A stretch of 64,000 nucleotides of DNA from Tetradesmus obliquus (GCA_030272155.1 CP126193.1:310001-374000), one strand, 5' to 3'. Numbered from the stretch's first letter, positions 49,719-61,223 are shown. The notes: a model not told the origin generated them from the sequence alone. Numbers and translations: made by a program.

Positions 49719-52519
49719 TGCAGCTGTGTGTGATTGGCCAGATGTTGCTGCGGTGTGGCAATGCAGAACAGATATCGAAGGCCTGATCAGCCGGCTGGGG
49801 TTGTTGCGCCATGTGTGCTGGTGGGTCTTGGGGGCAGCCGCAGTTGTGTGCAGCGCCAGTGCTTGCGGCGTGGCAGCACGCGGGAGTGCATGCATCAGGT
49901 GCAGGCCTTGGAAGTAACAGATGCTGTGCCCGTTGCGATGCTCCCATGCGTGCAAGCGCATGTTTGCGTAGGCCCTGAGCTGCGCTGTTGGAGATATTGT
50001 GAGGCGTGCTTTGTTAATGTGCCGCCCGTGTACCTTGCTGTCGGTGGGTGAAGGTGCCACATTGGCAACTGCCCACAGGGCTCAAGCCTAGTATCGCTTG
50101 GCCGCCTTTTTGTCCATGGGGTTTGATGAATGCGTGTGCATGAATCTGCAGGATGCTGCTCGGCGCGGCCTGCCAGGGGGAGTGTTGTGTGTTTTTTTCG
50201 ACGCTGCTTCTGGCGACAGTTTTGGTGGGACGAGCAACATGCAGTCCCTGCTGCGCGGAGCCTACCCGCATGCACGGCAGACGTGCCATGCTGGCTCAGT
50301 TGCAGCGGCTTGCCGGCTATGCTTGTGGTTGTACGTTCTGTGCGCCGTTTTGGGTGTATTTGGGGTCTTGGCGGGTTGCCGGCTGTGCTGTCGGGACAGA
50401 GGGCTGTACTAGTGAGGATGAACGTTGCATCAGGCAAGTCGGCGTCTGTACTTCAGGAGCGGACACGGGTGCGTATTGCATCATGTGCTGCTCAACTGCC
50501 ACTGCGCTGTCTTGATTTGACAAGTGGGGAGCAGCGGCAGGCAGAACAGGAAATGTTGTGAAACCAAAGATGGGTGTCACAGATGGGGGTGTGGTGTGCA
50601 GTGTGCTGTTCCTTGCTAAGAATCATGTGTTTTGCGGTCTGCAGCTCCGAGTCAATGTGTGCACAATGTGCAGGCGCACGTGATCAGCCAAGGGTGGCAT
50701 TGCGGACGTGCTGCACACGTCCTGTGCCGGCTGCTATGGATGTGGAGGTTAGCAAAGACTGTCTTTGGCGTCGCATTCGAACGAGCCCCTGGTGGCATCG
50801 TGTGAATTAACGTGCATGTGTATGTAGTACGGCCTCGCACAGTGATTGTGCTGCGTTGTGTGTGCATTCAGCCAAAGGTGCGTGGTGTTGCTTGTGCATG
50901 TTTGGTGGCGCTGCGCTGCCGCAAGAGCGCATGCCCAAGCAGGGGCAGATTCCAAGTTGCTAGTATCTAGTAGTTGGCAGTGCAGCAGCTTTTGCTGGCT
51001 GGTGTTGTGCTGGTGGTGTTGTTGGCGTGGGAAGAAGTGGCATAAGCAGACTGTGCATGTAGAGCAGTATGCATTGCAGCGTGCGGCACAACAGGAAACT
51101 GGGCATGTGCATGTCCGATCCTTCAGGCCTTTTGCTGTGACAGCCAAGAACATGATAAGCACGACTCGTTGGGAGCGCTTTCTGCACTAGCGTTGCTGAC
51201 GCATTGTGGCAGCAGCAGTTCACCCGCTGCATCTGCATTAGCAGTGTTTGATGTTGCTGGCAACGAGCGCTCTGCGATGCCCAGGCGTTGTGTTTGCCAG
51301 TCGTATTGTTGCATGTGGCTTGAACTTGCATGCATGCTCGTGATGTTTTCATTACACCCTCCGCGGCACAGGGTCCTCTGTCCACGCATCTATCACAGAA
51401 TCTTATTGCTGCATGCCTAGCAGAGTGGCGGAGCCCGTCAGCTGGTGCGTTGGCTTGGATCAAGTTCAGACTGGGGATGGAGTGGATCAGCTTTCTGTAA
51501 CAAGTTGTTCCCATCTGCTCAGCAGGCTGCACACAATCACTATCAACGATGTATTTTGCAGGCAATAATCACTATCAACGATGTATTTTGCAGGCAATAA
51601 CATGTAGAGCTAGGAGCACCAGCAACTGAGCATGCTGCCAAGGTGTATGTCAGCAAGCGGCTTGCTGTTCTGCTGCTCGTGAGCTTAATCAACAGTGGGT
51701 GGCTGTTCAGCACAGCTTACACCGGCTGTGCATAGTTTGTAGGCCACTGGCGCCAGCGGTGACCACAATGTGGCATGGACAACACACACACTCTGTTACT
51801 AACGCTGTGGTACAGCTGGCCCCAACACAGGGAGCAATAGACGCAGCGGATTCAGCCATGTTTGCTGGAGCAAACCCAGCCACCCAAGTAAGTGGCTGTA
51901 CATGCCGCATGTGTGCGGCGCACACAATGGCCGCACCTGCACTGCTCGCATGCAGTGCCCGTCCTGCCACATAACACATCTCCTGCTGAAATGCTTTAGA
52001 GCGCCAGCTGCCCAAGCGCAACACAGATACAGCAGCTGCCACAGCATCCTGACGAGGTGCAGCGTGCCGGTACGCTTGCAAACAACCAGAGCATCATGCT
52101 AGGGCTGACAGTGGCCCAGTCCAATGCAACTGCAGTGCTGCCGTACAGCAGCACCACGAAACAGCAGCTGCTCCACACCATGCACAACGCACCGCAACCA
52201 TTGCTGCGCCCGCCACACCCCTCACTGCAGCCCCTGCGCAGCGCACAGCTGCACAAATCCGCCAGCAGCACTAAGGTCAGCCTTATTAGTGCAGGATTCA
52301 GCAGGCTCCTGCGCACCAACACCAGGCTGTGCGCATCACCCCGAGGTGGGGCAGAGCCCAGCACGTTGAGCTGCCTGTGCCTGTTAGACAGGATGCGCCA
52401 GAGACCTTGCGGCATTCGCGCCGATCTGTACGCTTGCTGTCTGACTCGCTGCCCTCCGCTGCAGCCACGCAGCCACCACACAGCAGTCCGTGCCTCCACC
52501 TGCCTTTGCTCCACCTCGC
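49719..52519. other. Convergent intergenic region, ADP-glucose pyrophosphorylase / PFD2
   Basis: No supported gene in 2.8 kb. The plus strand is G/T-rich to about 51480 and A/C-rich after about 51700. A plus-strand TGTAA is at 51496-51500. An exact 32-bp tandem duplication lies at the switch. ORFs such as 52057-52863 are low-complexity antisense readings. Confidence 0.5.
51535..51598. repeat. Exact 32-bp tandem duplication
   Basis: Two identical 32-bp units, each starting AATCACTATCAACG and ending GCAGGCAAT. They lie at the switch between the two composition domains. Confidence 0.95.
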
Positions 52520-52875
52520 CAGAACTTACATCAGCGCCGCGTTTTCAGCACAGGATGCATGCCGTGCCCTTGCCAGTCTTTCTGCTGGCTGCAGGCTTGC
52601 TGCTTTCGCTGCACAGCAATCACGCAGCTCCGCACTTCAACCTGCCTTGCTCCACGTCACCGGTTCATCGCTGCTTTCAGCACAGCACGCCTGCTGCACC
52701 CTTGCAATGCTTGCTGCTGGCTGCTGCTGGCTGGCCGCCCTCCTGCTCCACCGCATCGTTTGTTTTTTATCAGCGCCGCTGTTTCAGCACAGCACGCCTG
52801 CGCTGCCCTTTCCATCCTTGCTGGCGGCTGCTGGCTGGCCGCCCTCCTGCTCCACCTCATTGATACGTTTGTCAG
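52520..52875 (-). repeat. Three echoes of the PFD2 last exon end
   Basis: The 3' coding end of PFD2, around and beyond its stop (52880-52945), is copied at about 52540-52600, 52672-52740 and 52783-52855. The unit is about 105-130 bp, and each copy includes the stop-codon region (TTTCAGCACAGCAC on the plus strand). Confidence 0.85.
52526..52530 (-). terminator. Candidate TGTAA poly(A) signal of PFD2
   Basis: TTACA on the plus strand, first seen downstream of the PFD2 stop and its echoes. Confidence 0.3.
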
Positions 52876-52885
52876 TGCCGCAGTT

Positions 52886-54321
52886 TCAGCACAGCACACC
52901 TGCTGCACCCTGTCCATCCTTGCTGGCGGCTGCTGGCTTGCCTCCTTCGCTGCTGCCCGCCTCGCCCGGCTGCCCCACCCGGATCTTGTACTGCTGCTGG
53001 AAGGCAGCCAGGGCCTTCTGCTGCGCCTCCAGCTGCGCCTGCAGCTGCTTCATGACGTTGCCCAGGCCCTCACGGTTGCGCTGGACTGCAGGGTGCAGCA
53101 CGCACAAGGGTGCAGCAACAAGAACGAATGGCAGCCAGCGGCACACGCAGCGGTTATGTGCGGTATGCAAATGTCAAGAAAGGCAGTGCTGATTTCGCAT
53201 GCTGACCATCACCCAACTGCCAGGAGCGCTAGTTGCACCCTGCTGCCAGCCCCTGCCTTGCATCAAGTGCTGCTCCATCAACATGAACTCAACGTAGCAA
53301 TGTTGCAGCTTTCTAAGCTGCCTCAGCTGCCTGGGCTGGCTTGCATCGCTGCTCCATCAACTGAACGTAACGATGATGCAGCTCAGAATGAGCTGCCTGA
53401 CCTGGCTTGCGCAGCCCCTGCCGCACCTGCGGGCAGCTGCCATGCAACACTGCTCCATTAAAAAAATGTAACGGTATGCAGTTGCCTGTGCTGAAATGTT
53501 TTGCACACAGTGCCGCACCTGCGGGCAGCGTCTCCGCCACTGTGCGCTCCACCAGCACGTCGCCGATCATCCTGTAGCAGCGCCGCCCCTTGTCCATTGG
53601 CTCCAGCTGCTTCAGCACAAGGTCGTGCTCAGCAGCCTCTGAGGGCGCAGCAGCAGCAGGCAGCAGCGGCAGCAGCAGCAGCAACAGGAAGCAGCAGGCA
53701 GCAGCAGCATGCAGTGGTGTTACAATGGCAGCGCGGCATTGATAATGAAGTGTGGGAAGCACCGCAGTGCGCAGCTGCTGCTGTCAATGCACGGGACATG
53801 TACGAGGGAACAGTGGCTGCAAGCCATGCAGGCGGCCGGCAACATATTGGCAGGCGCAACATTACTGCCACTACGTGTTGACATGTACAGGGCAGTAGTG
53901 AATTGCAGTGCAGCAGCTGTTCCTGCAAGGCTGCCTGCTGCGCAAGTGTACTGAACACCGCAGATTAGCTGCCCAGGTATGCAGAGCATAGCCATGCAGG
54001 GAACCTAACCTGTTCTCATGGCAAGTGACAAGTCACTATTCTTCTACTGCTGCTTCGACAGGTCATGCAGTCACATGCAGCAAGCCTGCAACTAGTATGC
54101 ATTTGCTGGACATGCAGGTCCTTGTACCTATCCAGACACATGCTTTAACCACAGCAGCCTCTAGCTGAGCCAACATGAACTTAGTATGCTGCACCGCAGC
54201 TGCATGTGCACACACCTGTCTCTATGTCGTTCAGCTTTGCAAATAGTGTGCTAACGCCCTGGCGCAGCTCATGGAAGCGAGCAAGCACCTCCTGCTCTGA
54301 TCTAAGCACAGGCTCAGCCAT
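52886..54321 (-). CDS. PFD2: Prefoldin subunit 2
   Basis: Beta-type subunit of the hexameric prefoldin that delivers nascent actin and tubulin to the CCT chaperonin. Minus-strand exons 54321-54216, 53638-53519 and 53085-52886 join in phase to 141 aa. The N-terminal helix is MAEPVLRSEQEVLARFHELR, and the beta-hairpin is the family hallmark: GRRCYRMIGDVLVERTVAETLP, matching RKCYRMVGGVLVERTV in known PFD2. The C-terminal coiled-coil helix runs RNREGLGNVMKQLQAQLEAQ, with a Gly/Ser/Ala tail. Length is close to that of other PFD2. Both the exon 2 end (echo at about 53418-53440) and the last exon are echoed nearby. Confidence 0.94.
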
Positions 54322-54924
54322 GCTGTTTCGTGAGACTAGCAGCTGCTGCTGCCGGCAACAAGGCAAGTGGTCTGAAGCAGAGAACTAGAGCACTGCTGTT
54401 GCGGGGTTGGCTGTGCTGCTGTTGGTCTGTGCTGCAGGCTTGAGCAGGTGAGCAGCTGTGGCAGACAGTGACCAGAGATGTTGTTTCAGTGTCAGTTTCA
54501 CGCCTCTCTTTCAGAAGTCAAGAACACGGCAGACAGATCAGCTCAGGAACGCAGCTTCCCGCCTGACAGGCCAGAACAACTATTGGTGCACCGATCTCGA
54601 CGGCTTCGAAATATTGTAGCTACCGCGTATTTACAGCTAGAGATACCATCTGCCTCTTGCAGGAGGCTAAGAGGACGGGCAGTACTTCTTATGACACTGT
54701 GCGCTTGAATGTGACAGTGCCTTCCATGTAAGGCAGGCACAAGATCGTTGACACAACCTTGATGCTCATGCTTTTGTTTGATGACGACTGGCCTCGCTCT
54801 TGTTCTACACACTTCGCACTTCTAGCTGTGTCTGTTCATAGCAGCCTGGACTGACCTTGTCGACCCCTTCACTGCTGTATAGTTGTTTTTTATATATCTA
54901 AATAGTTTCAGCGTGCTGCAAAGC
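54322..54924. promoter_or_regulatory. Divergent promoter region, PFD2 / RPB12
   Basis: 603 bp between start codons. A short TTTTTATATATC string at 54888-54899 lies 26 bases before the RPB12 ATG; it could be a TATA-like element only if the 5' UTR is very short. Nothing else recognised. Confidence 0.35.
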
Positions 54925-55104
54925 ATGAGTGGCTACGGCCCCGCCTACACTACGGGCTCTGATGCTGCCTGTGACTATGTTTGTGGCAGCTGCGGCAGCG
55001 GCACGCGCCTGAAGCATGGGGAGCCCATCCAGTGCCGTGAATGTGGCTACAGAATCTTGTACAAGAAGCGCACAAGGAAGGTGGTGCAGTTTGAGGCCCG
55101 GTGA
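54925..55104 (+). CDS. RPB12: RNA polymerase I/II/III common subunit RPABC4 (Rpb12)
   Basis: Smallest shared subunit of the three nuclear RNA polymerases, a zinc-ribbon protein. Single exon, 59 aa. The zinc ligands are Cys20, Cys23, Cys37 and Cys40 (CGSC and CREC). The tail PIQCRECGYRILYKKRTRKVVQFEAR region (34-59) is almost invariant in eukaryotes. The ATG at 54925 gives a start (MSGYGPAY) of the usual length; an upstream open extension has no good start. Confidence 0.96.
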   Translation: MSGYGPAYTTGSDAACDYVCGSCGSGTRLKHGEPIQCRECGYRILYKKRTRKVVQFEAR

Positions 55105-56912
55105 CAGCCACCAGGGCTGACACAGACAGTGGCAGCCAGTGTGTTGAGCAGCCAGTTTAGCAACAACCACGGCAACCTGCAGCTCCAGTTGGATGAAGGA
55201 CGACACGCAGCTGCTGAAGCTCCACGCGGCGATCTGTGTGCTGCCTTGCAGCAGCTGGGCATTCCCACAGCAGGAGCAGCAGCAGCAGCAGCAGCAGGCC
55301 GGCGTCAAGTATGGCCAGCTGGCAGTTAGCTGCCATTGCTGTTGCTGGTGTGTGACATGTTACGTGCATGAATGTTGGCAGCTACTTGCTGACGCAGCAC
55401 TTGCTGCAGGACGAGCATGTTTGGCGTGGCTGCGCAGCATGCAATGATGTACAGGTGGCCGGCACGCTGTTTTCTGGCTGCTGCGCTTACAGCAGTGACT
55501 TGCATGCAGCTGTTGTGGCTGCTGCTTGCTCCACATCCTTAGCAGCTGGCTGGCAGCCGCTCGACCCTACCAGGATCGCCAGCAGAAGCTGCAGACAGGC
55601 AGCTTGTTAGCTGGGGTGCATCGACAGTTGCTGTACATGTCGCAGCTAGCATGCGACTGCTGACACCTATGGGTGTTGCCGGGTTTCAGCTGATATTGTT
55701 GGCCTTGAACATCGATGGTAGCAGGGCATTACACAGAGCGATTGAGCTGTGAACCTTGTGTGCAGAGCAGCTGGTTGAGGACAGCCTGGGCAGGTGGGTT
55801 GAGCACGTGTGCCATGCTCGCAGAATGGCTGCCATTCAAAACACTGAAATGTGTTGGCAGCCAGCGATGGGCGAGTTGCGCAGCATGGCGACCTCTTTCT
55901 GCCTGTGGGATGCTGGCATATCAGCTTCAACAGGCAGTGTCCAGGCGATTGTAGGTGCAGTTGTGCAGGGCTGCTGTGCACGGCAACTTGTGGTGACGCT
56001 TACTGCGCCCTGCGCTTTCACGTGGGAGTATTCTTCATGCCATTAGTGCCGTTGAGCTGTTACATGAAGGGTGTCGGTTCACATAGTGGCGTTTACTTTG
56101 CTGAGACACATGCAGCAAGTCATTTTGCACACGTCTGTTTATGATTGTACATCGCAGTGTGTGCCTTTGTTCTCTTCAGTGCGGATCTCGGTATACGTAG
56201 GACATGCTGCGTAGCACATGCATGTGAGCATGTAAAATGATGACCCTTATTCGGTTCCTGGATGGAGCATGTGGCCAGGCTGACTCCATTGTGACTGGCT
56301 GTCTGGCCAGCCTGCTCTGTAGCGCTGGGCTGTAGTGACATATGTGTTGGCTCTGGTAACATGTGTGACTCACCTGCAGTTCTGCTTCCGTTTTTTTGAC
56401 GTTCTGGGCATACCTTGAGAGTAAAACTGAAGACGCGCGAGTAATTCTAGCTGCAGTGCAGCTCAGCTAGCAGCTAGCGGCGGCCTGGTTGCACTGTTGA
56501 CTGGTGAGCTTACGGCAAGCTTCATGCAAAGAAATGAATTCTGAGCAGGTAAAGCTGCACTCACGCGGTTCGTCATCAACTGATACATGTCATGGGCTGC
56601 GGGGTTGTTAGCACACTGCAGGCCCTGCCTATAGTGTCACTTGGATGTGGCTGACAGGGCTGTCAGATGGCGGGTGACCTGCACCCCTGCCACTCTGATC
56701 TTACTGCAGAGCGATTTTTTGTTGCTTAAACACGAGGCAAGCTTCAAATATAGGTAGTTTCAGGTAGTCCTGCGAAGACAGCTGCAAGAACACCACCATC
56801 AACGACGACGTAGCAGGAAGATTGTCGCATCTGGCTACATCCAAGCCGAACAGCGTGGCCGCTATGTCTAGGTTTCAACATCTGTGTGGTTAAACTGTAC
56901 GACAAGCGCTAT
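55105..56912. other. Non-coding: RPB12 3' flank and upstream region of the FAD oxidase
   Basis: No supported gene. The first 1.1 kb is G/T-rich on the plus strand and ends near a TGTAA at 56231-56235. The remainder is AT-richer and should hold the promoter of the next gene. Confidence 0.45.
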
Positions 56913-59900
56913 ATGGCACTGGTGCAGCAGAAGATGTGGGGTGCAGCAATTGCTGTCTTGCTGCTATGCAGTGTGGCAGCATCAGTGCATGGGCAGCAGC
57001 AGCAGTGCCGTCTAGGAGACAGCCTAGCAGCAGAGATTCGATCGCAGTTGGCCCCAGATGCATTGGTCCTCCTGCCATTCTCTGCGGCGTACATGTAAGC
57101 AGCAGCCTGCCCACAACACGGGACAGGAGCGCTGGCTGCAGCGTGGTATGGCTGATGCAGCTCTGCTTCTCATTGTAAAGTCCTGCCTGGGGAGAGATCA
57201 AACAGACGTGATCAAAAAGCATAACAGTCAGCACTTTGCAGCGATTTCATTTGCACGTCGCAATGCATGGGATGTATGCTGCCAGAGGCACCACAGCAAA
57301 CTGTGATTTCAAAAACAGCGCAGCGGCCGTGCATGCACGCACACGACAAGTAATGGGTTATGTTCTTGCTGTCCCAGCCTTGTCCGCAAGTATGCAGTCA
57401 GTTCCCTTGCAAATGCATCAGGCATTGAGCTTGGCCGGTTGTTACCAGCAGTGCCTACAAATTTCACAAGCACTGTCTCACCAAGGCCCTGCCCAAATGC
57501 CGTGTGCGCAGGCGTGACGTTGTACTCCGCAGCACAAACTTCCAGTCGTATCCACAAGTCATAGTGCATCCAGCCAAAGTGAAAGACGTTGTTGCTGCTG
57601 TGGTGAGTCAGCGCAGGCTGTGAACCCTCAGGGCCTGCACCCGCCCCATGAGGCAGCAGGCTGTGAACCCTCAGGGCCTGCAGGGCCTGCACCCGCCCCA
57701 TTCCAGCGTGAAGCACACAGCAGCAGCATCTGCACGGACACGCACCCACCAGCAGCTCAGCAGCACCAGCAGGGTCAAGCAATTCTTACCAGCGAGCGTC
57801 CACAGGCATCAAGCCGTGCTGCAGCTGTTTGGTAACATGCCATGGTGCGTGTTGGCTGCAGTGCCCTGTTGCCCACAGCAACAGCGTTAACGTCCCTGTG
57901 TGCCAGGCCTCACAACCTGCAGCAGGTGTGGATACCTGATCACCACTGCTGATGTTCTGCTGCTGCAGAGGTTTGCAGCCAAGAACAACCTGACGATCTC
58001 AGTGAAGGGCACAGGGCATGACTACAACGGCAGGTGCTCGTCAGATGGCTCGCTCAACATCAACACACGGCTGCTGAACGATGTCTTCTTTGATGTGCGG
58101 CAGAACAAGGTGCGTAACTGAGCCGAATGATTGCTGTGCCAAGCACCACATGACTGCTGTGCCAAGCTCAGCGGCGCACTTGCAGCCCAACTTGCAGGCA
58201 TGCAATGGAGGAGGCGGTTGCCCAACACATGCTGCATGCCACAGCACAACAGCACGCCAGCATGTGACCATCAGGTGCTGTTAGTGCTGCCGTGAGCACA
58301 TGGCTGTGCCAGCCGCCTGTGACAGGAGCAACCCCAGTCCCCTGCACCACAACTAGGATGCTGCCACTGCCCTTGTATCCCAACTCCGTGTATTTGTGCT
58401 TGCTAACCCTGCTGCACTGCAGACGTTCTTTGGTGCTGGTGCCACTTTCAGTGACATCATCAAGCCTGCAGTGCTCAAGCACGGCCGCGCTGTTGTGTCG
58501 GGCCACGACCTCACTGTGGGGCCTGGGGGCTGCCTGCTGGGGGGCTGCCATGGTGCACTGGCACGCCTGCATGGCCTGGGTGAGTGTGTGCGTTGCATCA
58601 TGAGATGTGCAATAGGACACGTTGTGCGGCTGAGCCAAAGTGGTCGTTATGCCAAGCACAGTGGGCCAATCTGCATGACCTCACTGTGGGGCCTGGGGGC
58701 TGCCTGCTGGGCGGCTGCCATGGTGCACTGGCACGCCTGCATGGCCTGGGTGAGTGTGTGCGTTGCATCATGAGATGTGCAATAGGACACGTTGTGCGGC
58801 TGAGCCAAAGTGGTCGTTATGCCAAGCACAGTGGGCCAATCTGCATGACCTCACTGTGGGGCCTGGGGGCTGCCTGCTGGGCGGCTGCCATGCTGCACTG
58901 GCACGCCTGCATGGCCTGGGTGAGTGTGGGTTTAAAGCTGCGCAGCAAGCATTTCAGCAGGGCGCACAGATGCAGTGTAGGTTGGGGCTGCATGCAGCGC
59001 ATGGCCGGGGCAGGAACTCGGCCCTGCTTGCGCATGCAGCATCACCTGCAGCCAGACACTTGGTGCGTGTACGTTGCTGTGGCTGCTGTGGCTTCAGTGT
59101 AGACTTGAAAAAGAACACACTGCTGCCGCTGTGTTCAGCTTATCACCAAAGCAGACAGTTCATAGCACAAGGTCATGAGCAAGCTGTTGTCTGACATAGC
59201 TGCATCCTTCATGTGAGCGAGCAGAGGTAGCTGTCCTGCCCTCCAAGCAAGCGTCTGGTAGCATACTGACACTTCTCTTGTGATGTGACGGTTGTGCTGA
59301 GGAGAGGACGTCACAGCTGCTTTTGCCACCATATGTGCTGCACCCTTCGCCTGCAGGTGCCGACAACGTGCAAAGCATTGTGCTGGTGACGCCCACGGGC
59401 CAGCTAGTCAAGGCCTCCAGCAGGGGAGTGCACCAGATGAACACGCTGCCCAATGGAGACCTTGACTTCAAAGAGGGCAAGCAGATTACTTCAGACACCT
59501 CGCTGTTCTGGGCTTTGAGAGGAGGAGGAGGAGGCACCTTGGGCGTGGTGGTGCAGTTTGGCATGCAGCTGGTGCCGGCTCCTACTGCTGTGCAGACGGT
59601 GACAGTCACATGGCTGCTGTATGACTCCCAGGGTGAGATGCAGCAGGGTAATGGGTGGCGGCTGAGTGCTTTGAGCGCTACTTGCGCTATTTATTGCAGC
59701 AGCAGCTGTGATGAACACATGTGCAGCAGCGCCACACAAGCAATGCTGAACCCTCAGCCATGTGGGTGCTGCTGCCAAACGTTTGCAACTTTTCTTGCAA
59801 TTGCTTTGCATGCAAGTGTGGCGTGTGTACTGGGATCCCTGACCCACTGCCGGCCTTGCTGCCCTCTCACGCCATCTGCGTGTGCATCTGATGTCACCTG

Positions 59901-61175
59901 CGCAGGCAAGCAGATCCGAGACATCTTTGATGCCTTCGTATTCAACGCCAGCTTCTGGCAAGCGCTGGGGCCTACCTGGGCAGCCTGGTCTGTTGGATCT
60001 GTCCCTAGGAACTGCAGCGCCCCACAAGGCATCTCATCTGGCACAGCATCCAGCTGTGCAGGCCAGGCTGCGCTCAGCTTTGTGTATGTGGGCAATGATC
60101 CTCTGGCAGTTGATAAGACCCCAGGCATACGCGCTATTTTGAATTACAGAGCGCCCTGGGTGTCCGACATGACGTACTATACCACCAAGACATCGTATCG
60201 TAGCTACTATGACTTCATGTACCACAACGCAGACACCAGCAACTACCAGCGCCAGTTCGTGTCCAATGTTTTCCTCAGCCCGCAAGACATGAACCCCAGT
60301 GCGACGGGCCGCCTGTTCACTGCGCTAGAAACCATGCAGCGCGTTGCAGCGGTGCCCCTGGCCGGTCCAGATAGCTTTGAAACCCTAGGGTTTGTAGTCA
60401 GTCTGGTGGGTGGCGGGGCAGTGCCGGGGCACCCTGAGGCTGCTAAGACCAGCATCAGCCGCGCCTTTAGGAGCTTTGCAGCTGAGTTGGTGCTCACCGC
60501 GGGTGAGTGGGGCCAACAATCAACAGTGTTATCTTGCAATACATTCCAGTTTCGTAGGCAGCATGTCGCAAGCAGCAGTGACACCTCACGCAGCAGAGGA
60601 GAGTTGCTGTGTGGTGCGACTTCAGTGGCAGTTGCCGCAGCAGTGTCTGTTGCCTGCTGCGCTATTATGACAGCACGTAGCGGCTGCAGACCCGTCCTGG
60701 GACATGTGGGCCTATCGGGCCGTGACTGTTGCGTGCATCGTGATGCTGCTTACCTGCAACCTCACCACCCTGCCGCCGGCCACGCCAAACAAAATGCCAA
60801 ACAAAAGCCTTTGCTGGTCTCAGACCTTGCGTTCAACCTGTTGTGGCTTATACCATCTAAGATGGTGCCCGGACCCACATGTAACTATCCTCTCAAAAAA
60901 TGCGCCTCCACAATTCTGCAGGTGGCAAGGATCCAGACTGGGACCTGCGGGCCTACCAAGCAGTCTCTGATGCCATCTTGCCCCTGTACAAGCTCTACCC
61001 CGGCTCTTATCAGAACGAGGTGTCATCAGCGGAGGGCTACAATCGCGTGCCTGACTGGCAGGCACGCTTCTGGGGTGACAATGTGGAGCGGCTGCTGGTT
61101 GTGAAGAGGCAGTACGACCCGCAGGGCCGCATGGTGGTGCCGTACGGGCTTGGCTGGAGCGGACAGGAGCAGTAG
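56913..61175 (+). CDS. Secreted BBE-like FAD-linked oxidoreductase
   Basis: Flavoenzyme of the FAD_binding_4/BBE (vanillyl-alcohol-oxidase fold) superfamily; the substrate is unknown. Exons 56913-57094, 57512-57602, 57969-58109, 58423-58579, 59357-59632, 59906-60502 and 60922-61175 join in phase to 565 aa. ATG 56934 would give 558 aa and starts right at the signal peptide (MWGAAIAVLLLCSVAASVHG). Numbering from 56934: the FAD motif GTGHDYNGR is at 98-106, with His101 the likely covalent FAD ligand. The GPGGCLLGGCHG segment (164-175) corresponds to the GVGG..GGG loop. ADNVQSIVLVTP and LFWALRGGGGGTLGVV follow, and the C-terminal BBE block has DWQARFWGDNVERLLVVKRQYDP. The Cys used for second covalent FAD attachment in plant BBE appears to be Asp160. 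The exon 4 end is triplicated. Confidence 0.9.
57616..57712 (+). repeat. Short tandem duplication in an intron
   Basis: A unit of about 45 bp (GCTGTGAACCCTCAGGGCC then CTGCACCCGCCCCAT) occurs twice, at 57618-57652 and 57659-57704. Confidence 0.85.
58509..58935 (+). repeat. 170-bp tandem repeat of exon 4 end plus intron
   Basis: Units start at 58509, 58679 and 58849 (the last partial). They are almost identical: only single-base changes are visible. Each contains the end of exon 4 (DLTVGPGG to LHGLG) and a GTGAGTGTG donor; the two full units also carry the next 100 bases of intron. The first unit belongs to the true exon. Confidence 0.95.
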
Positions 61176-61223
61176 CGGCGAGCTGGCAGGCACCCGCATG
61201 CTTTGATGTGCGATACACCAATG

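Noticed and set aside
52057..53461. Long plus-strand frames (268, 287 and 323 codons)
   Set aside because: They are antisense to PFD2 and its A/C-rich downstream region. The PFD2 reading is supported by family identity and splice phase.
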